Shown here piece by piece: positions 1 through 5,644 of a stretch of DNA of 6,759 bases (position 1 is the first letter of the stretch; the number at the start of each line of letters is the position of its first letter). This DNA is from an uncultured Treponema sp. (GTDB lineage Bacteria; Spirochaetota; Spirochaetia; Treponematales; Treponemataceae): assembly GCA_905372345.1 (NCBI GenBank), contig CAJPPE010000086.1:1-6759 (forward strand), read 5' to 3'. The notes beneath the pieces are model-generated. The model worked only from the letters and a program-made list of their open reading frames with translations, was not told where the DNA came from and ran no database searches. Made by a program: the position numbers and the translations under genes.

Positions 1-1
1 A

Positions 2-79
2 GCTGCTTTTGAAGCTGCAAAAGCAAAAAACTGGAGATTCTATAAACGGGATACAGTTGGAAATGAGGAAGAGGTTTAA
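2..79 (+). CDS. C-terminal end of an unidentified protein (5' end outside window)
   Basis: The second forward frame is open from the window edge to a TAA at 77-79 and gives 25 residues: an Ala/Lys-rich stretch, then NWRFYKRDTVG, then an acidic tail ending EEEV. First codon positions are strongly G-rich, as expected for real coding sequence in this genome. The third frame is also open, to 104, but its product is less protein-like and lacks that codon pattern. I do not recognise the family and assign no function. It ends about 30 nt before the putative acc promoter and I see no convincing GC-rich terminator between them, so some read-through into the acc operon is possible. Confidence 0.5.
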   Translation, partial: AAFEAAKAKNWRFYKRDTVGNEEEV

Positions 80-108
80 GATGCTTAAAAATGGATTTTT
101 ATAAGGGA

Positions 109-138
109 TAGACACTCTGCCTGTATAAATGATAAAAT
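109..138 (+). promoter_or_regulatory. Putative extended -10 sigma-70 promoter of the acc operon
   Basis: TAGACA at 109-114 matches the -35 consensus at five of six positions. TAAAAT at 133-138 matches the -10 consensus at five of six and is preceded by TG one base upstream (130-131), the extended -10 arrangement. The spacer is 18 nt. Transcription would start near 145, giving a leader of about 37 nt before accB. An overlapping TATAAA at 124-129 has no matching -35. This is sequence inference only; I see no clear operator. Confidence 0.5.
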
Positions 139-181
139 GTCGGCCTTTACGGTTAAATAAATAAAACTTTAAGGAGATTTT

Positions 182-754
182 ATGAAAGAAGATTTTATTT
201 TGAAAGTGATAGAAAAGTTTGAAAAAGGCGATACTGTGGTTTTGCAGATAAAGCAGGACGACTGTGAGCTTATCTTAAAAAAAGAAGGAGCCTTTCCTAA
301 AAAGGAAGCTGTCATTCAGTCAGGTGCGTGCGGAGGAGTGCAGACCGCCTATCCTATGCCCTATGCATCGATACCGGCAGGATTTCAATCCGGCCTTCCG
401 GCGGGCATCCAGACAGCTCCGGCAGGAACAACCGAGCAAGCGGCAGCACCTCAAGCAGCAAGTCCTGCTGCAGAATCTCCTGCTCAAGCCTCACCCGCAG
501 CTTCATCGGCTAACCTACTCGAAGTAAAAAGCCCCATTGTCGGAACCTTTTACAGGGCACCGTCTCCCGATTCTCCGCCCTATGTTGAAAAAGGCAGCTC
601 GGTAAAAAAAGGCCAACCCCTTTGTGTGCTTGAAGCCATGAAGATGATGAATACCCTCGAATGTGAATATGACGGAATTGTCGAGGAAATCTTAGTTTCA
701 AACGGAGACCTTGTAGAATTCGATCAGGCCTTGTTTAAGATAAAGGCTAAGTAA
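182..754 (+). CDS. accB: Acetyl-CoA carboxylase biotin carboxyl carrier protein (BCCP)
   Basis: This carrier subunit of acetyl-CoA carboxylase bears biotin on a lysine and shuttles the carboxyl group from AccC to the AccA/AccD carboxyltransferase in the cytoplasm. The 190-residue product has the family layout. Residues 1-45 form a short N-terminal assembly region, and about 52-112 is an Ala/Pro/Ser-rich flexible linker. The biotinyl domain covers 113-190 with the biotin attachment motif EAMKMMN at 151-157, so K154 is the predicted biotinylated residue (codon 641-643). SPIVGTFYRAPSPD at 117-130 and the following residues match the protruding thumb of E. coli-type BCCP, which points to acetyl-CoA carboxylase rather than a decarboxylase carrier. 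The ATG is chosen because AAGGAG at 171-176 lies 5 nt upstream. It is first in the operon, 10 nt before accC. The linker contains a loose repeat, PAGFQSG / PAGIQTA. Confidence 0.96.
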   Translation: MKEDFILKVIEKFEKGDTVVLQIKQDDCELILKKEGAFPKKEAVIQSGACGGVQTAYPMPYASIPAGFQSGLPAGIQTAPAGTTEQAAAPQAASPAAESPAQASPAASSANLLEVKSPIVGTFYRAPSPDSPPYVEKGSSVKKGQPLCVLEAMKMMNTLECEYDGIVEEILVSNGDLVEFDQALFKIKAK

Positions 755-764
755 GAAGGTTCTT

Positions 765-2084
765 ATGATTAAAAAAATACTTATCGCCAACAGAGGCGAG
801 ATAGCCGTGAGGGTTATCCGTTCCTGCCGCGAAATGGGAATAAAAACCGTCGCCGTTTACTCTACGGCGGACAAGGACTGCCTCCATGTGCTTTTAGCTG
901 ATGAAGCGGTCTGCATAGGCCCGCCCCCCTCGGCTAAAAGCTATCTTAACAGAGAAGCCCTTATCACGGCAGCCCTTTGCACTTCCTGCGAGGCAGTGCA
1001 TCCGGGGGTTGGCTTTTTATCGGAAAACGCAGGTTTTGCCCGCGAGGTAGAAAATGCAGGGCTTTTTTGGATAGGGCCAAAACCCGACACAATCGAAATG
1101 CTCGGCGATAAGGTCCGTGCCCGCGAAACAGCCGTAAAAAGCGGACTTCCCGTAACCCCCGGCTCGGACGGAGCTATAAAAGAATTGACCGAAGCCAAAA
1201 AAACGGCCGAAAAATGCGGTTATCCCGTCATCATTAAAGCTGCCTCAGGCGGCGGCGGAAAAGGAATGCGCATTGTCTATAAAGAATCGGAATTAGCCGA
1301 AAACCTAAAAATCGCTTCCGCCGAAGCCGAAGCCAATTTTGCCGACGGCACCGTTTATATCGAAAAATATCTGGTAGATCCGCGCCATGTAGAGCTTCAA
1401 ATTCTAGGCAATGGAAAAGGTGCCGTTTCCGTTTTGGGTGAAAGAGACTGCTCGGTTCAAAAAAATCATCAAAAGTTGATAGAAGAAAGCCCCTCTCCGG
1501 CCGTAAGCGAAGAAATGCGGGAAGCCATGTGTAAGGGAGCCGTCAGCCTTTTTTCTTCCCTTAAATACCGCGGGGCGGGAACAATCGAGTTCCTCGTATC
1601 AGGCAATAATTTCTACTTTATGGAAGTAAACGCCCGAATTCAGGTAGAGCATCCCGTTTCGGAGATGATTACCGGCACCGATATAATTGCAGAACAAATC
1701 CGTGTTTGTACAGGGGAAAATATGAAGTTTGCCCAAGGGATTTTGCCTACTAAAGGCTGGGCTATCGAGGCCAGAATAAATGCCCGCTCTCCCGGACTTA
1801 TAAAGAATTTAAGGATTCCCGGAGGAAACGGAGTGCGTTTTGACAGCTTTTTATATCAAGGCTATTCGGTAGTTCCGTTTTATGACTCGATGACGGCTAA
1901 ACTCATCGTTCACGGGGCAGACAGGGCTAATGCCATTCAAAAGCTGCTTTGCGCCCTCGATGAGCTTAAAATTGAAGGCATTACCTGCAATATTGAAGAA
2001 CAAAAGATTATACTTAACTCGAAAAAGTTCAAATCGGGAGTTTTCGGTACAGGGCTCTATGAAGAGCTTTTTGGAAATAAGTAA
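765..2084 (+). CDS. accC: Biotin carboxylase subunit of acetyl-CoA carboxylase
   Basis: This ATP-grasp enzyme carboxylates BCCP-bound biotin using ATP and bicarbonate. The 439 residues run from the N-terminal domain (KILIANRGEIAVR, 4-16) through the ATP-grasp domain to the C-terminal domain. By alignment from memory to E. coli AccC, the key residues are present: K116, K158 before the glycine loop SGGGGKGM (161-168), H208, H235 and K237, Mg ligands E275 and E287, then N289, R291 and E295 in NARIQVEHPV, and R337 (E. coli R338). Dimer residues R19 and E23 are kept. Two oddities: the usual HPGYGFLSEN reads HPGVGFLSEN (V82), and about 7 residues are missing just after R337, where INA is followed directly by RSPG instead of an EDP...FLPSPG segment. 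The protein is therefore slightly short (family about 445-450). AGAAGG at 754-759 supports the start. Its position in the acc operon argues for AccC rather than a pyruvate or propionyl-CoA carboxylase domain. Confidence 0.95.
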   Translation: MIKKILIANRGEIAVRVIRSCREMGIKTVAVYSTADKDCLHVLLADEAVCIGPPPSAKSYLNREALITAALCTSCEAVHPGVGFLSENAGFAREVENAGLFWIGPKPDTIEMLGDKVRARETAVKSGLPVTPGSDGAIKELTEAKKTAEKCGYPVIIKAASGGGGKGMRIVYKESELAENLKIASAEAEANFADGTVYIEKYLVDPRHVELQILGNGKGAVSVLGERDCSVQKNHQKLIEESPSPAVSEEMREAMCKGAVSLFSSLKYRGAGTIEFLVSGNNFYFMEVNARIQVEHPVSEMITGTDIIAEQIRVCTGENMKFAQGILPTKGWAIEARINARSPGLIKNLRIPGGNGVRFDSFLYQGYSVVPFYDSMTAKLIVHGADRANAIQKLLCALDELKIEGITCNIEEQKIILNSKKFKSGVFGTGLYEELFGNK

Positions 2085-2092
2085 GGAGAGTT

Positions 2093-2131
2093 GATAAACA
2101 GTTCGGCAGGAATTCCGCCTCACTGTTTATC
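2093..2131. repeat. Inverted repeat 1, 10-bp perfect outer stem
   Basis: GATAAACAGT (2093-2102) pairs perfectly with ACTGTTTATC (2122-2131). The 19-nt interior can add a short inner stem, GGC (2105-2107) with GCC (2117-2119), around GGAATTCC. It starts directly after the left direct-repeat copy. Confidence 0.85.
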
Positions 2132-2134
2132 TGA

Positions 2135-2162
2135 CGAGTTTTGTGCTTTGCACAAAACATCG
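2135..2162. repeat. Inverted repeat 2, 9-bp perfect stem with 3-nt loop
   Basis: GTTTTGTGC (2138-2146) and GCACAAAAC (2150-2158) pair perfectly around a TTT loop. CGA (2135-2137) and TCG (2160-2162) extend the stem to 12 bp with a single bulged A at 2159. It is the most compact hairpin of the array and the least likely to be chance. Confidence 0.88.
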
Positions 2163-2173
2163 CATTATTGATT

Positions 2174-2202
2174 GCCGTTTCTCACAGGTGTTGCGAAACG
2201 GC
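2174..2202. repeat. Inverted repeat 3, 8-bp perfect stem
   Basis: GCCGTTTC (2174-2181) and GAAACGGC (2195-2202) pair perfectly around a 13-nt loop. No T tract follows; the next bases are GTAAAAAG, which begin the fourth repeat, so it does not look like a terminator. Confidence 0.82.
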
Positions 2203-2203
2203 G

Positions 2204-2247
2204 TAAAAAGTCAAATCGAAAATTGATATTTTCTCATTGACTTTTTA
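2204..2247. repeat. Inverted repeat 4, long two-part hairpin next to the accD ribosome site
   Basis: TAAAAAGTCAA (2204-2214) pairs perfectly with TTGACTTTTTA (2237-2247), 11 bp. After a 3x3 internal mismatch, GAAAAT (2218-2223) pairs with ATTTTC (2228-2233) around a TGAT loop. The stem ends one base before the accD AGGAG (2249-2253), so folding could affect ribosome access. It is AT-rich and probably only moderately stable. Confidence 0.85.
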
Positions 2248-2248
2248 T

Positions 2249-2253
2249 AGGAG
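2249..2253 (+). promoter_or_regulatory. Ribosome binding site that fixes the accD start
   Basis: AGGAG lies 7 nt before ATG 2261. The in-frame upstream TTG at 2237 lies inside inverted repeat 4 and has no Shine-Dalgarno sequence before it, so translation most likely starts at 2261. Confidence 0.8.
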
Positions 2254-2260
2254 ACTTAAA

Positions 2261-3064
2261 ATGGATTGTCCTAGTTGTAAAGTATCATACGATGAAGAGG
2301 TTTTTACAGATAACCTGATGGTTTGTCCTCATTGTAATTGCCATTTACGCATAGAACCGAGGCAAAGGATTACCTATCTGACCGATGAAAATTCGTTTCA
2401 AGAGCTGTATCCAAACCTCAAAACATGTAACCCCATCGAAATGGAAGGTTATGAAGAAAAGATTTCGGCGGCCGAAGAAAAAGCGGCCTTAAACGAAGCC
2501 GTTATTACAGGCTCTTGTAAGATTAAAGGAAGAGATGCCCTTTTAGCCCTCATGTCCTTTCACTTTATGGGAGGTTCTATGGGCTCCGTTGTAGGCGAAA
2601 AGATTTCGCGCCTTATGCTAAAGGGAGCAGCCGAAAGGATACCTGTAATTATCTATGCGACTTCAGGCGGAGCACGAATGCAGGAAGGGCTTTTTTCTTT
2701 AATGCAGATGGCCAAAACTTCAAGTGCGGCCGCCGAGTTGGATGAAAAAGGAGTTCCTCTTTTTATAATGCTATGCGATCCGACCACCGGAGGTGTTACG
2801 GCAAGTTTTGCAATGCTCGGCGATATAACGGCAGCGGAACCGGGAGCCCTTATCGGTTTTGCAGGCCCCAGAGTTATCGAAGGCACTATCCGCCAGCAGC
2901 TGCCCGAAGGCTTTCAGAGGGCGGAATTTCAGTTGGAAAAGGGCTTTGTGGACTGTATAGTGCCGCGCCAAGAGCAAAGGCAGTTTTTTGCCCGCATGAT
3001 TGACGCTCACAGCCTCGGCCTTAAAGAAGCCCCTAAAAAGAAAAAGACAGTAGGAGAGAACTAA
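2261..3064 (+). CDS. accD: Acetyl-CoA carboxylase carboxyltransferase subunit beta
   Basis: This beta half of the carboxyltransferase moves the carboxyl group from carboxybiotin to acetyl-CoA, forming malonyl-CoA, as an A2B2 complex with AccA. From ATG 2261 it has 267 residues. A four-cysteine zinc ribbon, C3-x2-C6 and C22-x2-C25, opens the protein; this is typical of bacterial AccD and involved in complex function and nucleic acid binding in E. coli. The crotonase-like core carries FMGGSMGSVVG (102-112), SGGARMQEG (135-143) and DPTTGGVTASFAMLGD (173-188), followed by GFAGPRVIEGT and GFQRAEFQLEKG. The C-terminus is lysine-rich (PKKKKT). It is shorter than E. coli AccD (304) because the roughly 25 residues before the zinc ribbon are absent. 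Its stop codon overlaps the accA start by one base, which indicates translational coupling. It follows the unusual hairpin array. Confidence 0.95.
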   Translation: MDCPSCKVSYDEEVFTDNLMVCPHCNCHLRIEPRQRITYLTDENSFQELYPNLKTCNPIEMEGYEEKISAAEEKAALNEAVITGSCKIKGRDALLALMSFHFMGGSMGSVVGEKISRLMLKGAAERIPVIIYATSGGARMQEGLFSLMQMAKTSSAAAELDEKGVPLFIMLCDPTTGGVTASFAMLGDITAAEPGALIGFAGPRVIEGTIRQQLPEGFQRAEFQLEKGFVDCIVPRQEQRQFFARMIDAHSLGLKEAPKKKKTVGEN

Positions 3065-3981
3065 TGAGCGGCGTAGATCAAACAAACTTGTTAAATAATT
3101 TAAAGGATATAGCCCAAAAGGCGGGGCTTGATATAAGCGAAGAGCTTGCAAAAATAAATGCAAAACTTGAAAGCTCAACAGCCCTTTCCAAAACATGGGA
3201 AAGGGTAGAACTCGCCCGTCACAGCGACAGGCCCAGAACCTTGGACTACATCAATTTGATTTTCGATAATTTTACCGAGCTTCACGGCGACCGCTTCTTC
3301 GGCGATGACCCTGCCATGATAGGCGGAATAGGCTTTATCGACGGAACTCCGGTTACGGTAATCGGCACCCAAAAGGGAAGAAACTTGCGCGAAACCATCG
3401 ACAGGAACGGAGGTATGGCAAACCCTGAAGGCTACCGCAAAGCCATGCGCCTTGCAAAACAGGCCGAAAAATTTAAAAGACCGATTATTACCTTTATCGA
3501 CACTCAAGGAGCCTACCCCGGCCTTGGTGCCGAAGAAAGAGGAATCGGAGAAGCCATCGCCTTTAACTTGCGGGAATTCAGCCGCCTAAAAACTCCCGTC
3601 ATCTGCATAATCATCGGCGAAGGAGGTTCAGGCGGAGCCCTCGGCATAGGAGTCGGAGACAAAATTTACATGCTTGAAAATGCCATCTTCTCGGTTATAT
3701 CCCCGGAAGGATGCGCTTCAATCCTATTGAGGGATTCAAGCAGGGCAAAGGATGCAGCCGCAATGCTTAAAATTACCAGCCAAGAAGTTCTTGACCTAAA
3801 GGTAATTAACGGCATTATCCCCGAGCCCGAAAAAGGAGCTCACACCGATCCCCAAAAAACCGCAGATGCTATAAAGGAGCAAATCATAAAAGATTTAGAC
3901 GACCTTACAAAACGCGACCCTGCCGTTTTAGTAAAATATCGAAGCAAAAAGATAAGAAGCATAGGAAAATATTCGGAATAA
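3064..3981 (+). CDS. accA: Acetyl-CoA carboxylase carboxyltransferase subunit alpha
   Basis: This alpha partner of AccD in carboxyltransferase has 305 residues (E. coli 319). The N-terminal 45 or so are a charged helical region, followed by the family block ARHSDRPRTLDYI (51-63). The core includes ELHGDRFFGDD (72-82), GTQKGR (101-106), FIDTQGAYPGLGAEERG (144-160), IGEGGSGGALGIGVGD (184-199) with the glycine-rich oxyanion region, and VISPEGCASIL (211-221). The usual FIDTPGAYPG has Gln at 148 instead of Pro, a position that seems variable in the family. AGGAG at 3052-3056, inside accD, lies 7 nt before the ATG, and that ATG shares its A with the accD stop. It is the last gene of the acc operon and is followed by a hairpin terminator. 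Confidence 0.96.
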   Translation: MSGVDQTNLLNNLKDIAQKAGLDISEELAKINAKLESSTALSKTWERVELARHSDRPRTLDYINLIFDNFTELHGDRFFGDDPAMIGGIGFIDGTPVTVIGTQKGRNLRETIDRNGGMANPEGYRKAMRLAKQAEKFKRPIITFIDTQGAYPGLGAEERGIGEAIAFNLREFSRLKTPVICIIIGEGGSGGALGIGVGDKIYMLENAIFSVISPEGCASILLRDSSRAKDAAAMLKITSQEVLDLKVINGIIPEPEKGAHTDPQKTADAIKEQIIKDLDDLTKRDPAVLVKYRSKKIRSIGKYSE

Positions 3982-4010
3982 ACCCTATAGTTCATTTTTT
4001 ACATTTTATT

Positions 4011-4052
4011 AAAAAACCCGTATCGGAATCTTAGTTTCCAATACGGGTTTTA
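4011..4052. terminator. Bidirectional intrinsic terminator between accA and hutH
   Basis: Arms at 4013-4028 and 4036-4051 pair over 16 positions with one C/A mismatch (AAAACCCGTATCGGAA against TTCCAATACGGGTTTT) around a 7-nt loop. Read forward, the stem ends GGGTTTTA; read on the minus strand it ends GGGTTTTTT then AATAAAA. It therefore fits both convergent genes and looks stronger for hutH. Confidence 0.85.
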
Positions 4053-4054
4053 TT

Positions 4055-4076
4055 GCAAGTAAGCCTATTTACTTGT
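4055..4076. repeat. Small AT-rich inverted repeat in the hutH 3' flank
   Basis: CAAGTAA (4056-4062) pairs with TTACTTG (4069-4075) around a 6-nt loop, with one further G-T wobble outside. It lies between the hutH stop and the main terminator. It is probably minor and may help protect the 3' end or be chance. Confidence 0.4.
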
Positions 4077-4085
4077 TAATATGAA

Positions 4086-5609
4086 TTACTTAGCCGCATT
4101 TTCAATCATTTCAATGTTTTCATCATTTGAAATAATCTCAAGAGCCTTCATAATGTCGTTATAAAGAATACGGTCTTCGGTAACCTTGGAGATGTGTTTT
4201 CGGATAAGCTTCATCATCTCGCCTGTTCCCTTGCCGTACTTTTTTACTCCCCTTAAATCACAGGCTTGAGCAGCCGTAAGCCACTCAATAGCAAGAACAT
4301 GGCGTACGTTTTTAACGATTTCGGTTATTTTTCGGGCAGCGGTTGTTCCCATACTTACGTGGTCTTCTTTGTTTCCTGATGAGGTAATAGAGTCAACGCT
4401 GGCAGGATGAGCCAATACCTTGTTTTCCGAAACAAGGGAGGCCGCCGTATATTGAGGAATCATAAAGCCTGAATTTACTCCGCCGTTCTCTATTAAGAAG
4501 GCGGGAAGGCCTCCGTTTAACTGCGGGTTTACAAGACGTTCGATTCGGCGCTCGCTTATGTTTGCAAGCTCGCTGACGGCAATTCCCAAGAAGTCCATAG
4601 TAATAGCAATGGGCTGACCGTGGAAGTTTCCGCCTGAAATAACATCTTTATTGTCCGGAAAGACGAGCGGATTATCGGTTACGGCATTGATTTCTACCTC
4701 TAAAACCTTGCGCACATAGGCAATAGCATCGGCACTTGCTCCATGAACCTGAGGAACACAGCGAAGGGTATAAGGGTCTTGAACGTCATTTTCTCTTGTA
4801 TTGATAGAAGAGCTGCCCTTTAACATTTTGAGAATAAAGGCGGCCGTATCAATCTGTCCCTTGTGAGGACGGGATTTATGGATTCTTGGGTCGAGGGCTG
4901 CGGTAATTCCCCTAAAGGCTTCAAATACCAAGGAAGCACCCATGTTTGCAGCCTTGAGAAGCTGCTCTGCGTCGTGCAGGGCTAAGGCTCCGATACCGGA
5001 CATTACTGGAGTACCGTTAATTATACCAAGACCGTCTTTTCCCGAAAGGACGACGGGCTTTAAACCAGCCTTTGCAAGAGCCGCCTTTCCTTCCATCAAT
5101 TTGCCTTCATAATAGGCCTTTCCTTCTCCTATCATTACGAGGGCAATGTGGGCGAGGTTTGCCAAATCGCCGCTTGCGCCTAAAGAACCTTTTTCGGGCA
5201 CATAGGGCGTTACTCCCTTGTTTAACATATCGACAAGGATATCCGGAACAGCCGGAGTTACCCCCGAAAAGCCGCTCGCATGAGTGTTAAGCCTTAAAAG
5301 CATTATGGCTCTAACTATGTCTTCCGGGAAAGGATTTCCGACACCGCAGGCATGACTTAAAATTAAGTTCCTCTGCAAGGCTCCGTTTTGATCCTTGGTA
5401 ATGGTTACAGTGGATAATTCTCCAAAGCCGGTCGAAATACCGTAAGTAGGCTTACCGCTTTTTACGATGTCATCAACGATTTTCTTTGAATCCTTGATTC
5501 TTTTTTTTGCATCTGCGGACAGCTTTACTTCCGCTCCATGGCGGGCAACTGCTACAACATCTTCAATTGTCAAACTGCTGCCGGTTACTGTTACTGGTTT
5601 TACTTTCAT
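4086..5609 (-). CDS. hutH: Histidine ammonia-lyase
   Basis: This cytoplasmic enzyme removes ammonia from L-histidine to give trans-urocanate, the first step of histidine degradation. Its 507 residues match the family's usual length (about 510). The A145-S146-G147 triad in GSLGASGDLANLA forms the MIO prosthetic group by autocatalytic cyclisation. By memory alignment to the Pseudomonas putida enzyme, the active-site residues are present: Y56 in YGISTGFG, H86, N198 in IINGT, Q277, Y280 and R283 in QDPYTLR, F329 in GGNFHG, and E415 in KEDHVSM. The S85-H86 pair in NLILSHACGVG is the histidine-lyase form, which argues against a tyrosine or phenylalanine ammonia-lyase. The start is supported by AGGAG (5620-5616, minus strand) 6 nt upstream. 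No hutU, hutI or formiminotransferase gene is next to it. Only 35 AT-rich nt separate it from the gene upstream, so the two may be cotranscribed. Confidence 0.96.
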   Translation of the reverse strand: MKVKPVTVTGSSLTIEDVVAVARHGAEVKLSADAKKRIKDSKKIVDDIVKSGKPTYGISTGFGELSTVTITKDQNGALQRNLILSHACGVGNPFPEDIVRAIMLLRLNTHASGFSGVTPAVPDILVDMLNKGVTPYVPEKGSLGASGDLANLAHIALVMIGEGKAYYEGKLMEGKAALAKAGLKPVVLSGKDGLGIINGTPVMSGIGALALHDAEQLLKAANMGASLVFEAFRGITAALDPRIHKSRPHKGQIDTAAFILKMLKGSSSINTRENDVQDPYTLRCVPQVHGASADAIAYVRKVLEVEINAVTDNPLVFPDNKDVISGGNFHGQPIAITMDFLGIAVSELANISERRIERLVNPQLNGGLPAFLIENGGVNSGFMIPQYTAASLVSENKVLAHPASVDSITSSGNKEDHVSMGTTAARKITEIVKNVRHVLAIEWLTAAQACDLRGVKKYGKGTGEMMKLIRKHISKVTEDRILYNDIMKALEIISNDENIEMIENAAK

Positions 5610-5644
5610 TCTTCACTCCTTATATTTTTATTTTTATAACTATC

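Larger units (their letters stand above)
2093..2248. repeat. 156-bp array of four consecutive inverted repeats; possible MITE-like or intergenic RNA element
   Basis: Nearly the whole accC-accD gap consists of four back-to-back inverted repeats. The array has no ATG. Its outer ends are imperfect inverted copies of each other: ATAAACAGT at 2094-2102, and ACTTTTTAT at 2240-2248, which reads ATAAAAAGT in complement (8 of 9 identical). On the operon mRNA it would fold as four successive stem-loops. None is a classic terminator, because the GC-rich stems lack a following T tract. Possible roles are a small non-autonomous inserted element, an mRNA processing or stabilising site that sets the ratio of AccBC to AccDA, or a partial attenuator. 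I recognise no known riboswitch in it. The inverted repeats are certain; the interpretation is inference. Confidence 0.6.
2084..2257. repeat. 9-bp near-perfect direct repeats bounding the accC-accD hairpin array
   Basis: AGGAGAGTT at 2084-2092 and AGGAGACTT at 2249-2257 differ at one base and sit exactly outside the inverted-repeat array (2093-2248). The left copy begins with the last base of the accC stop codon. The right copy contains the accD ribosome binding site. The arrangement resembles a target-site duplication left by an insertion. Because both copies are Shine-Dalgarno-like, independent origin is also possible. Confidence 0.4.

Noticed and set aside
84..104. AT-only inverted repeat (AAAAAT/ATTTTT) after the first partial gene as a terminator
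   Set aside because: The stem has no GC pairs and a 2-nt loop, so it is too weak to call a terminator.
324..527. Overlapping forward ORFs in both alternative frames across the accB linker
   Set aside because: They lie wholly within accB, have no ribosome site, and arise from the GC-rich Ala/Pro/Ser linker codons.
1851..2123. Minus-strand ORF running from the accC-accD gap into accC
   Set aside because: It is antisense to conserved accC sequence and starts within inverted repeat 1 without a convincing ribosome site.
2093..2247. CRISPR array or tRNA in the accC-accD gap
   Set aside because: The four hairpins differ in sequence, with no regular direct repeats and spacers, and no cloverleaf can be formed.
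2223..2251. Possible internal promoter TTGATA-N17-TATAGG before accD
   Set aside because: The -10 match is weak and overlaps the hairpin and the ribosome site, so any start would fall at or past the accD start codon.
2237..2260. TTG start extending AccD by eight residues
   Set aside because: It lies inside a hairpin stem, lacks a Shine-Dalgarno sequence, and the extension is not like AccD N-termini; ATG 2261 has a good site.
2771..3196. 141-codon minus-strand ORF spanning the accD-accA junction
   Set aside because: It is antisense to two well-supported genes, has low-complexity shadow composition and no recognisable motif.
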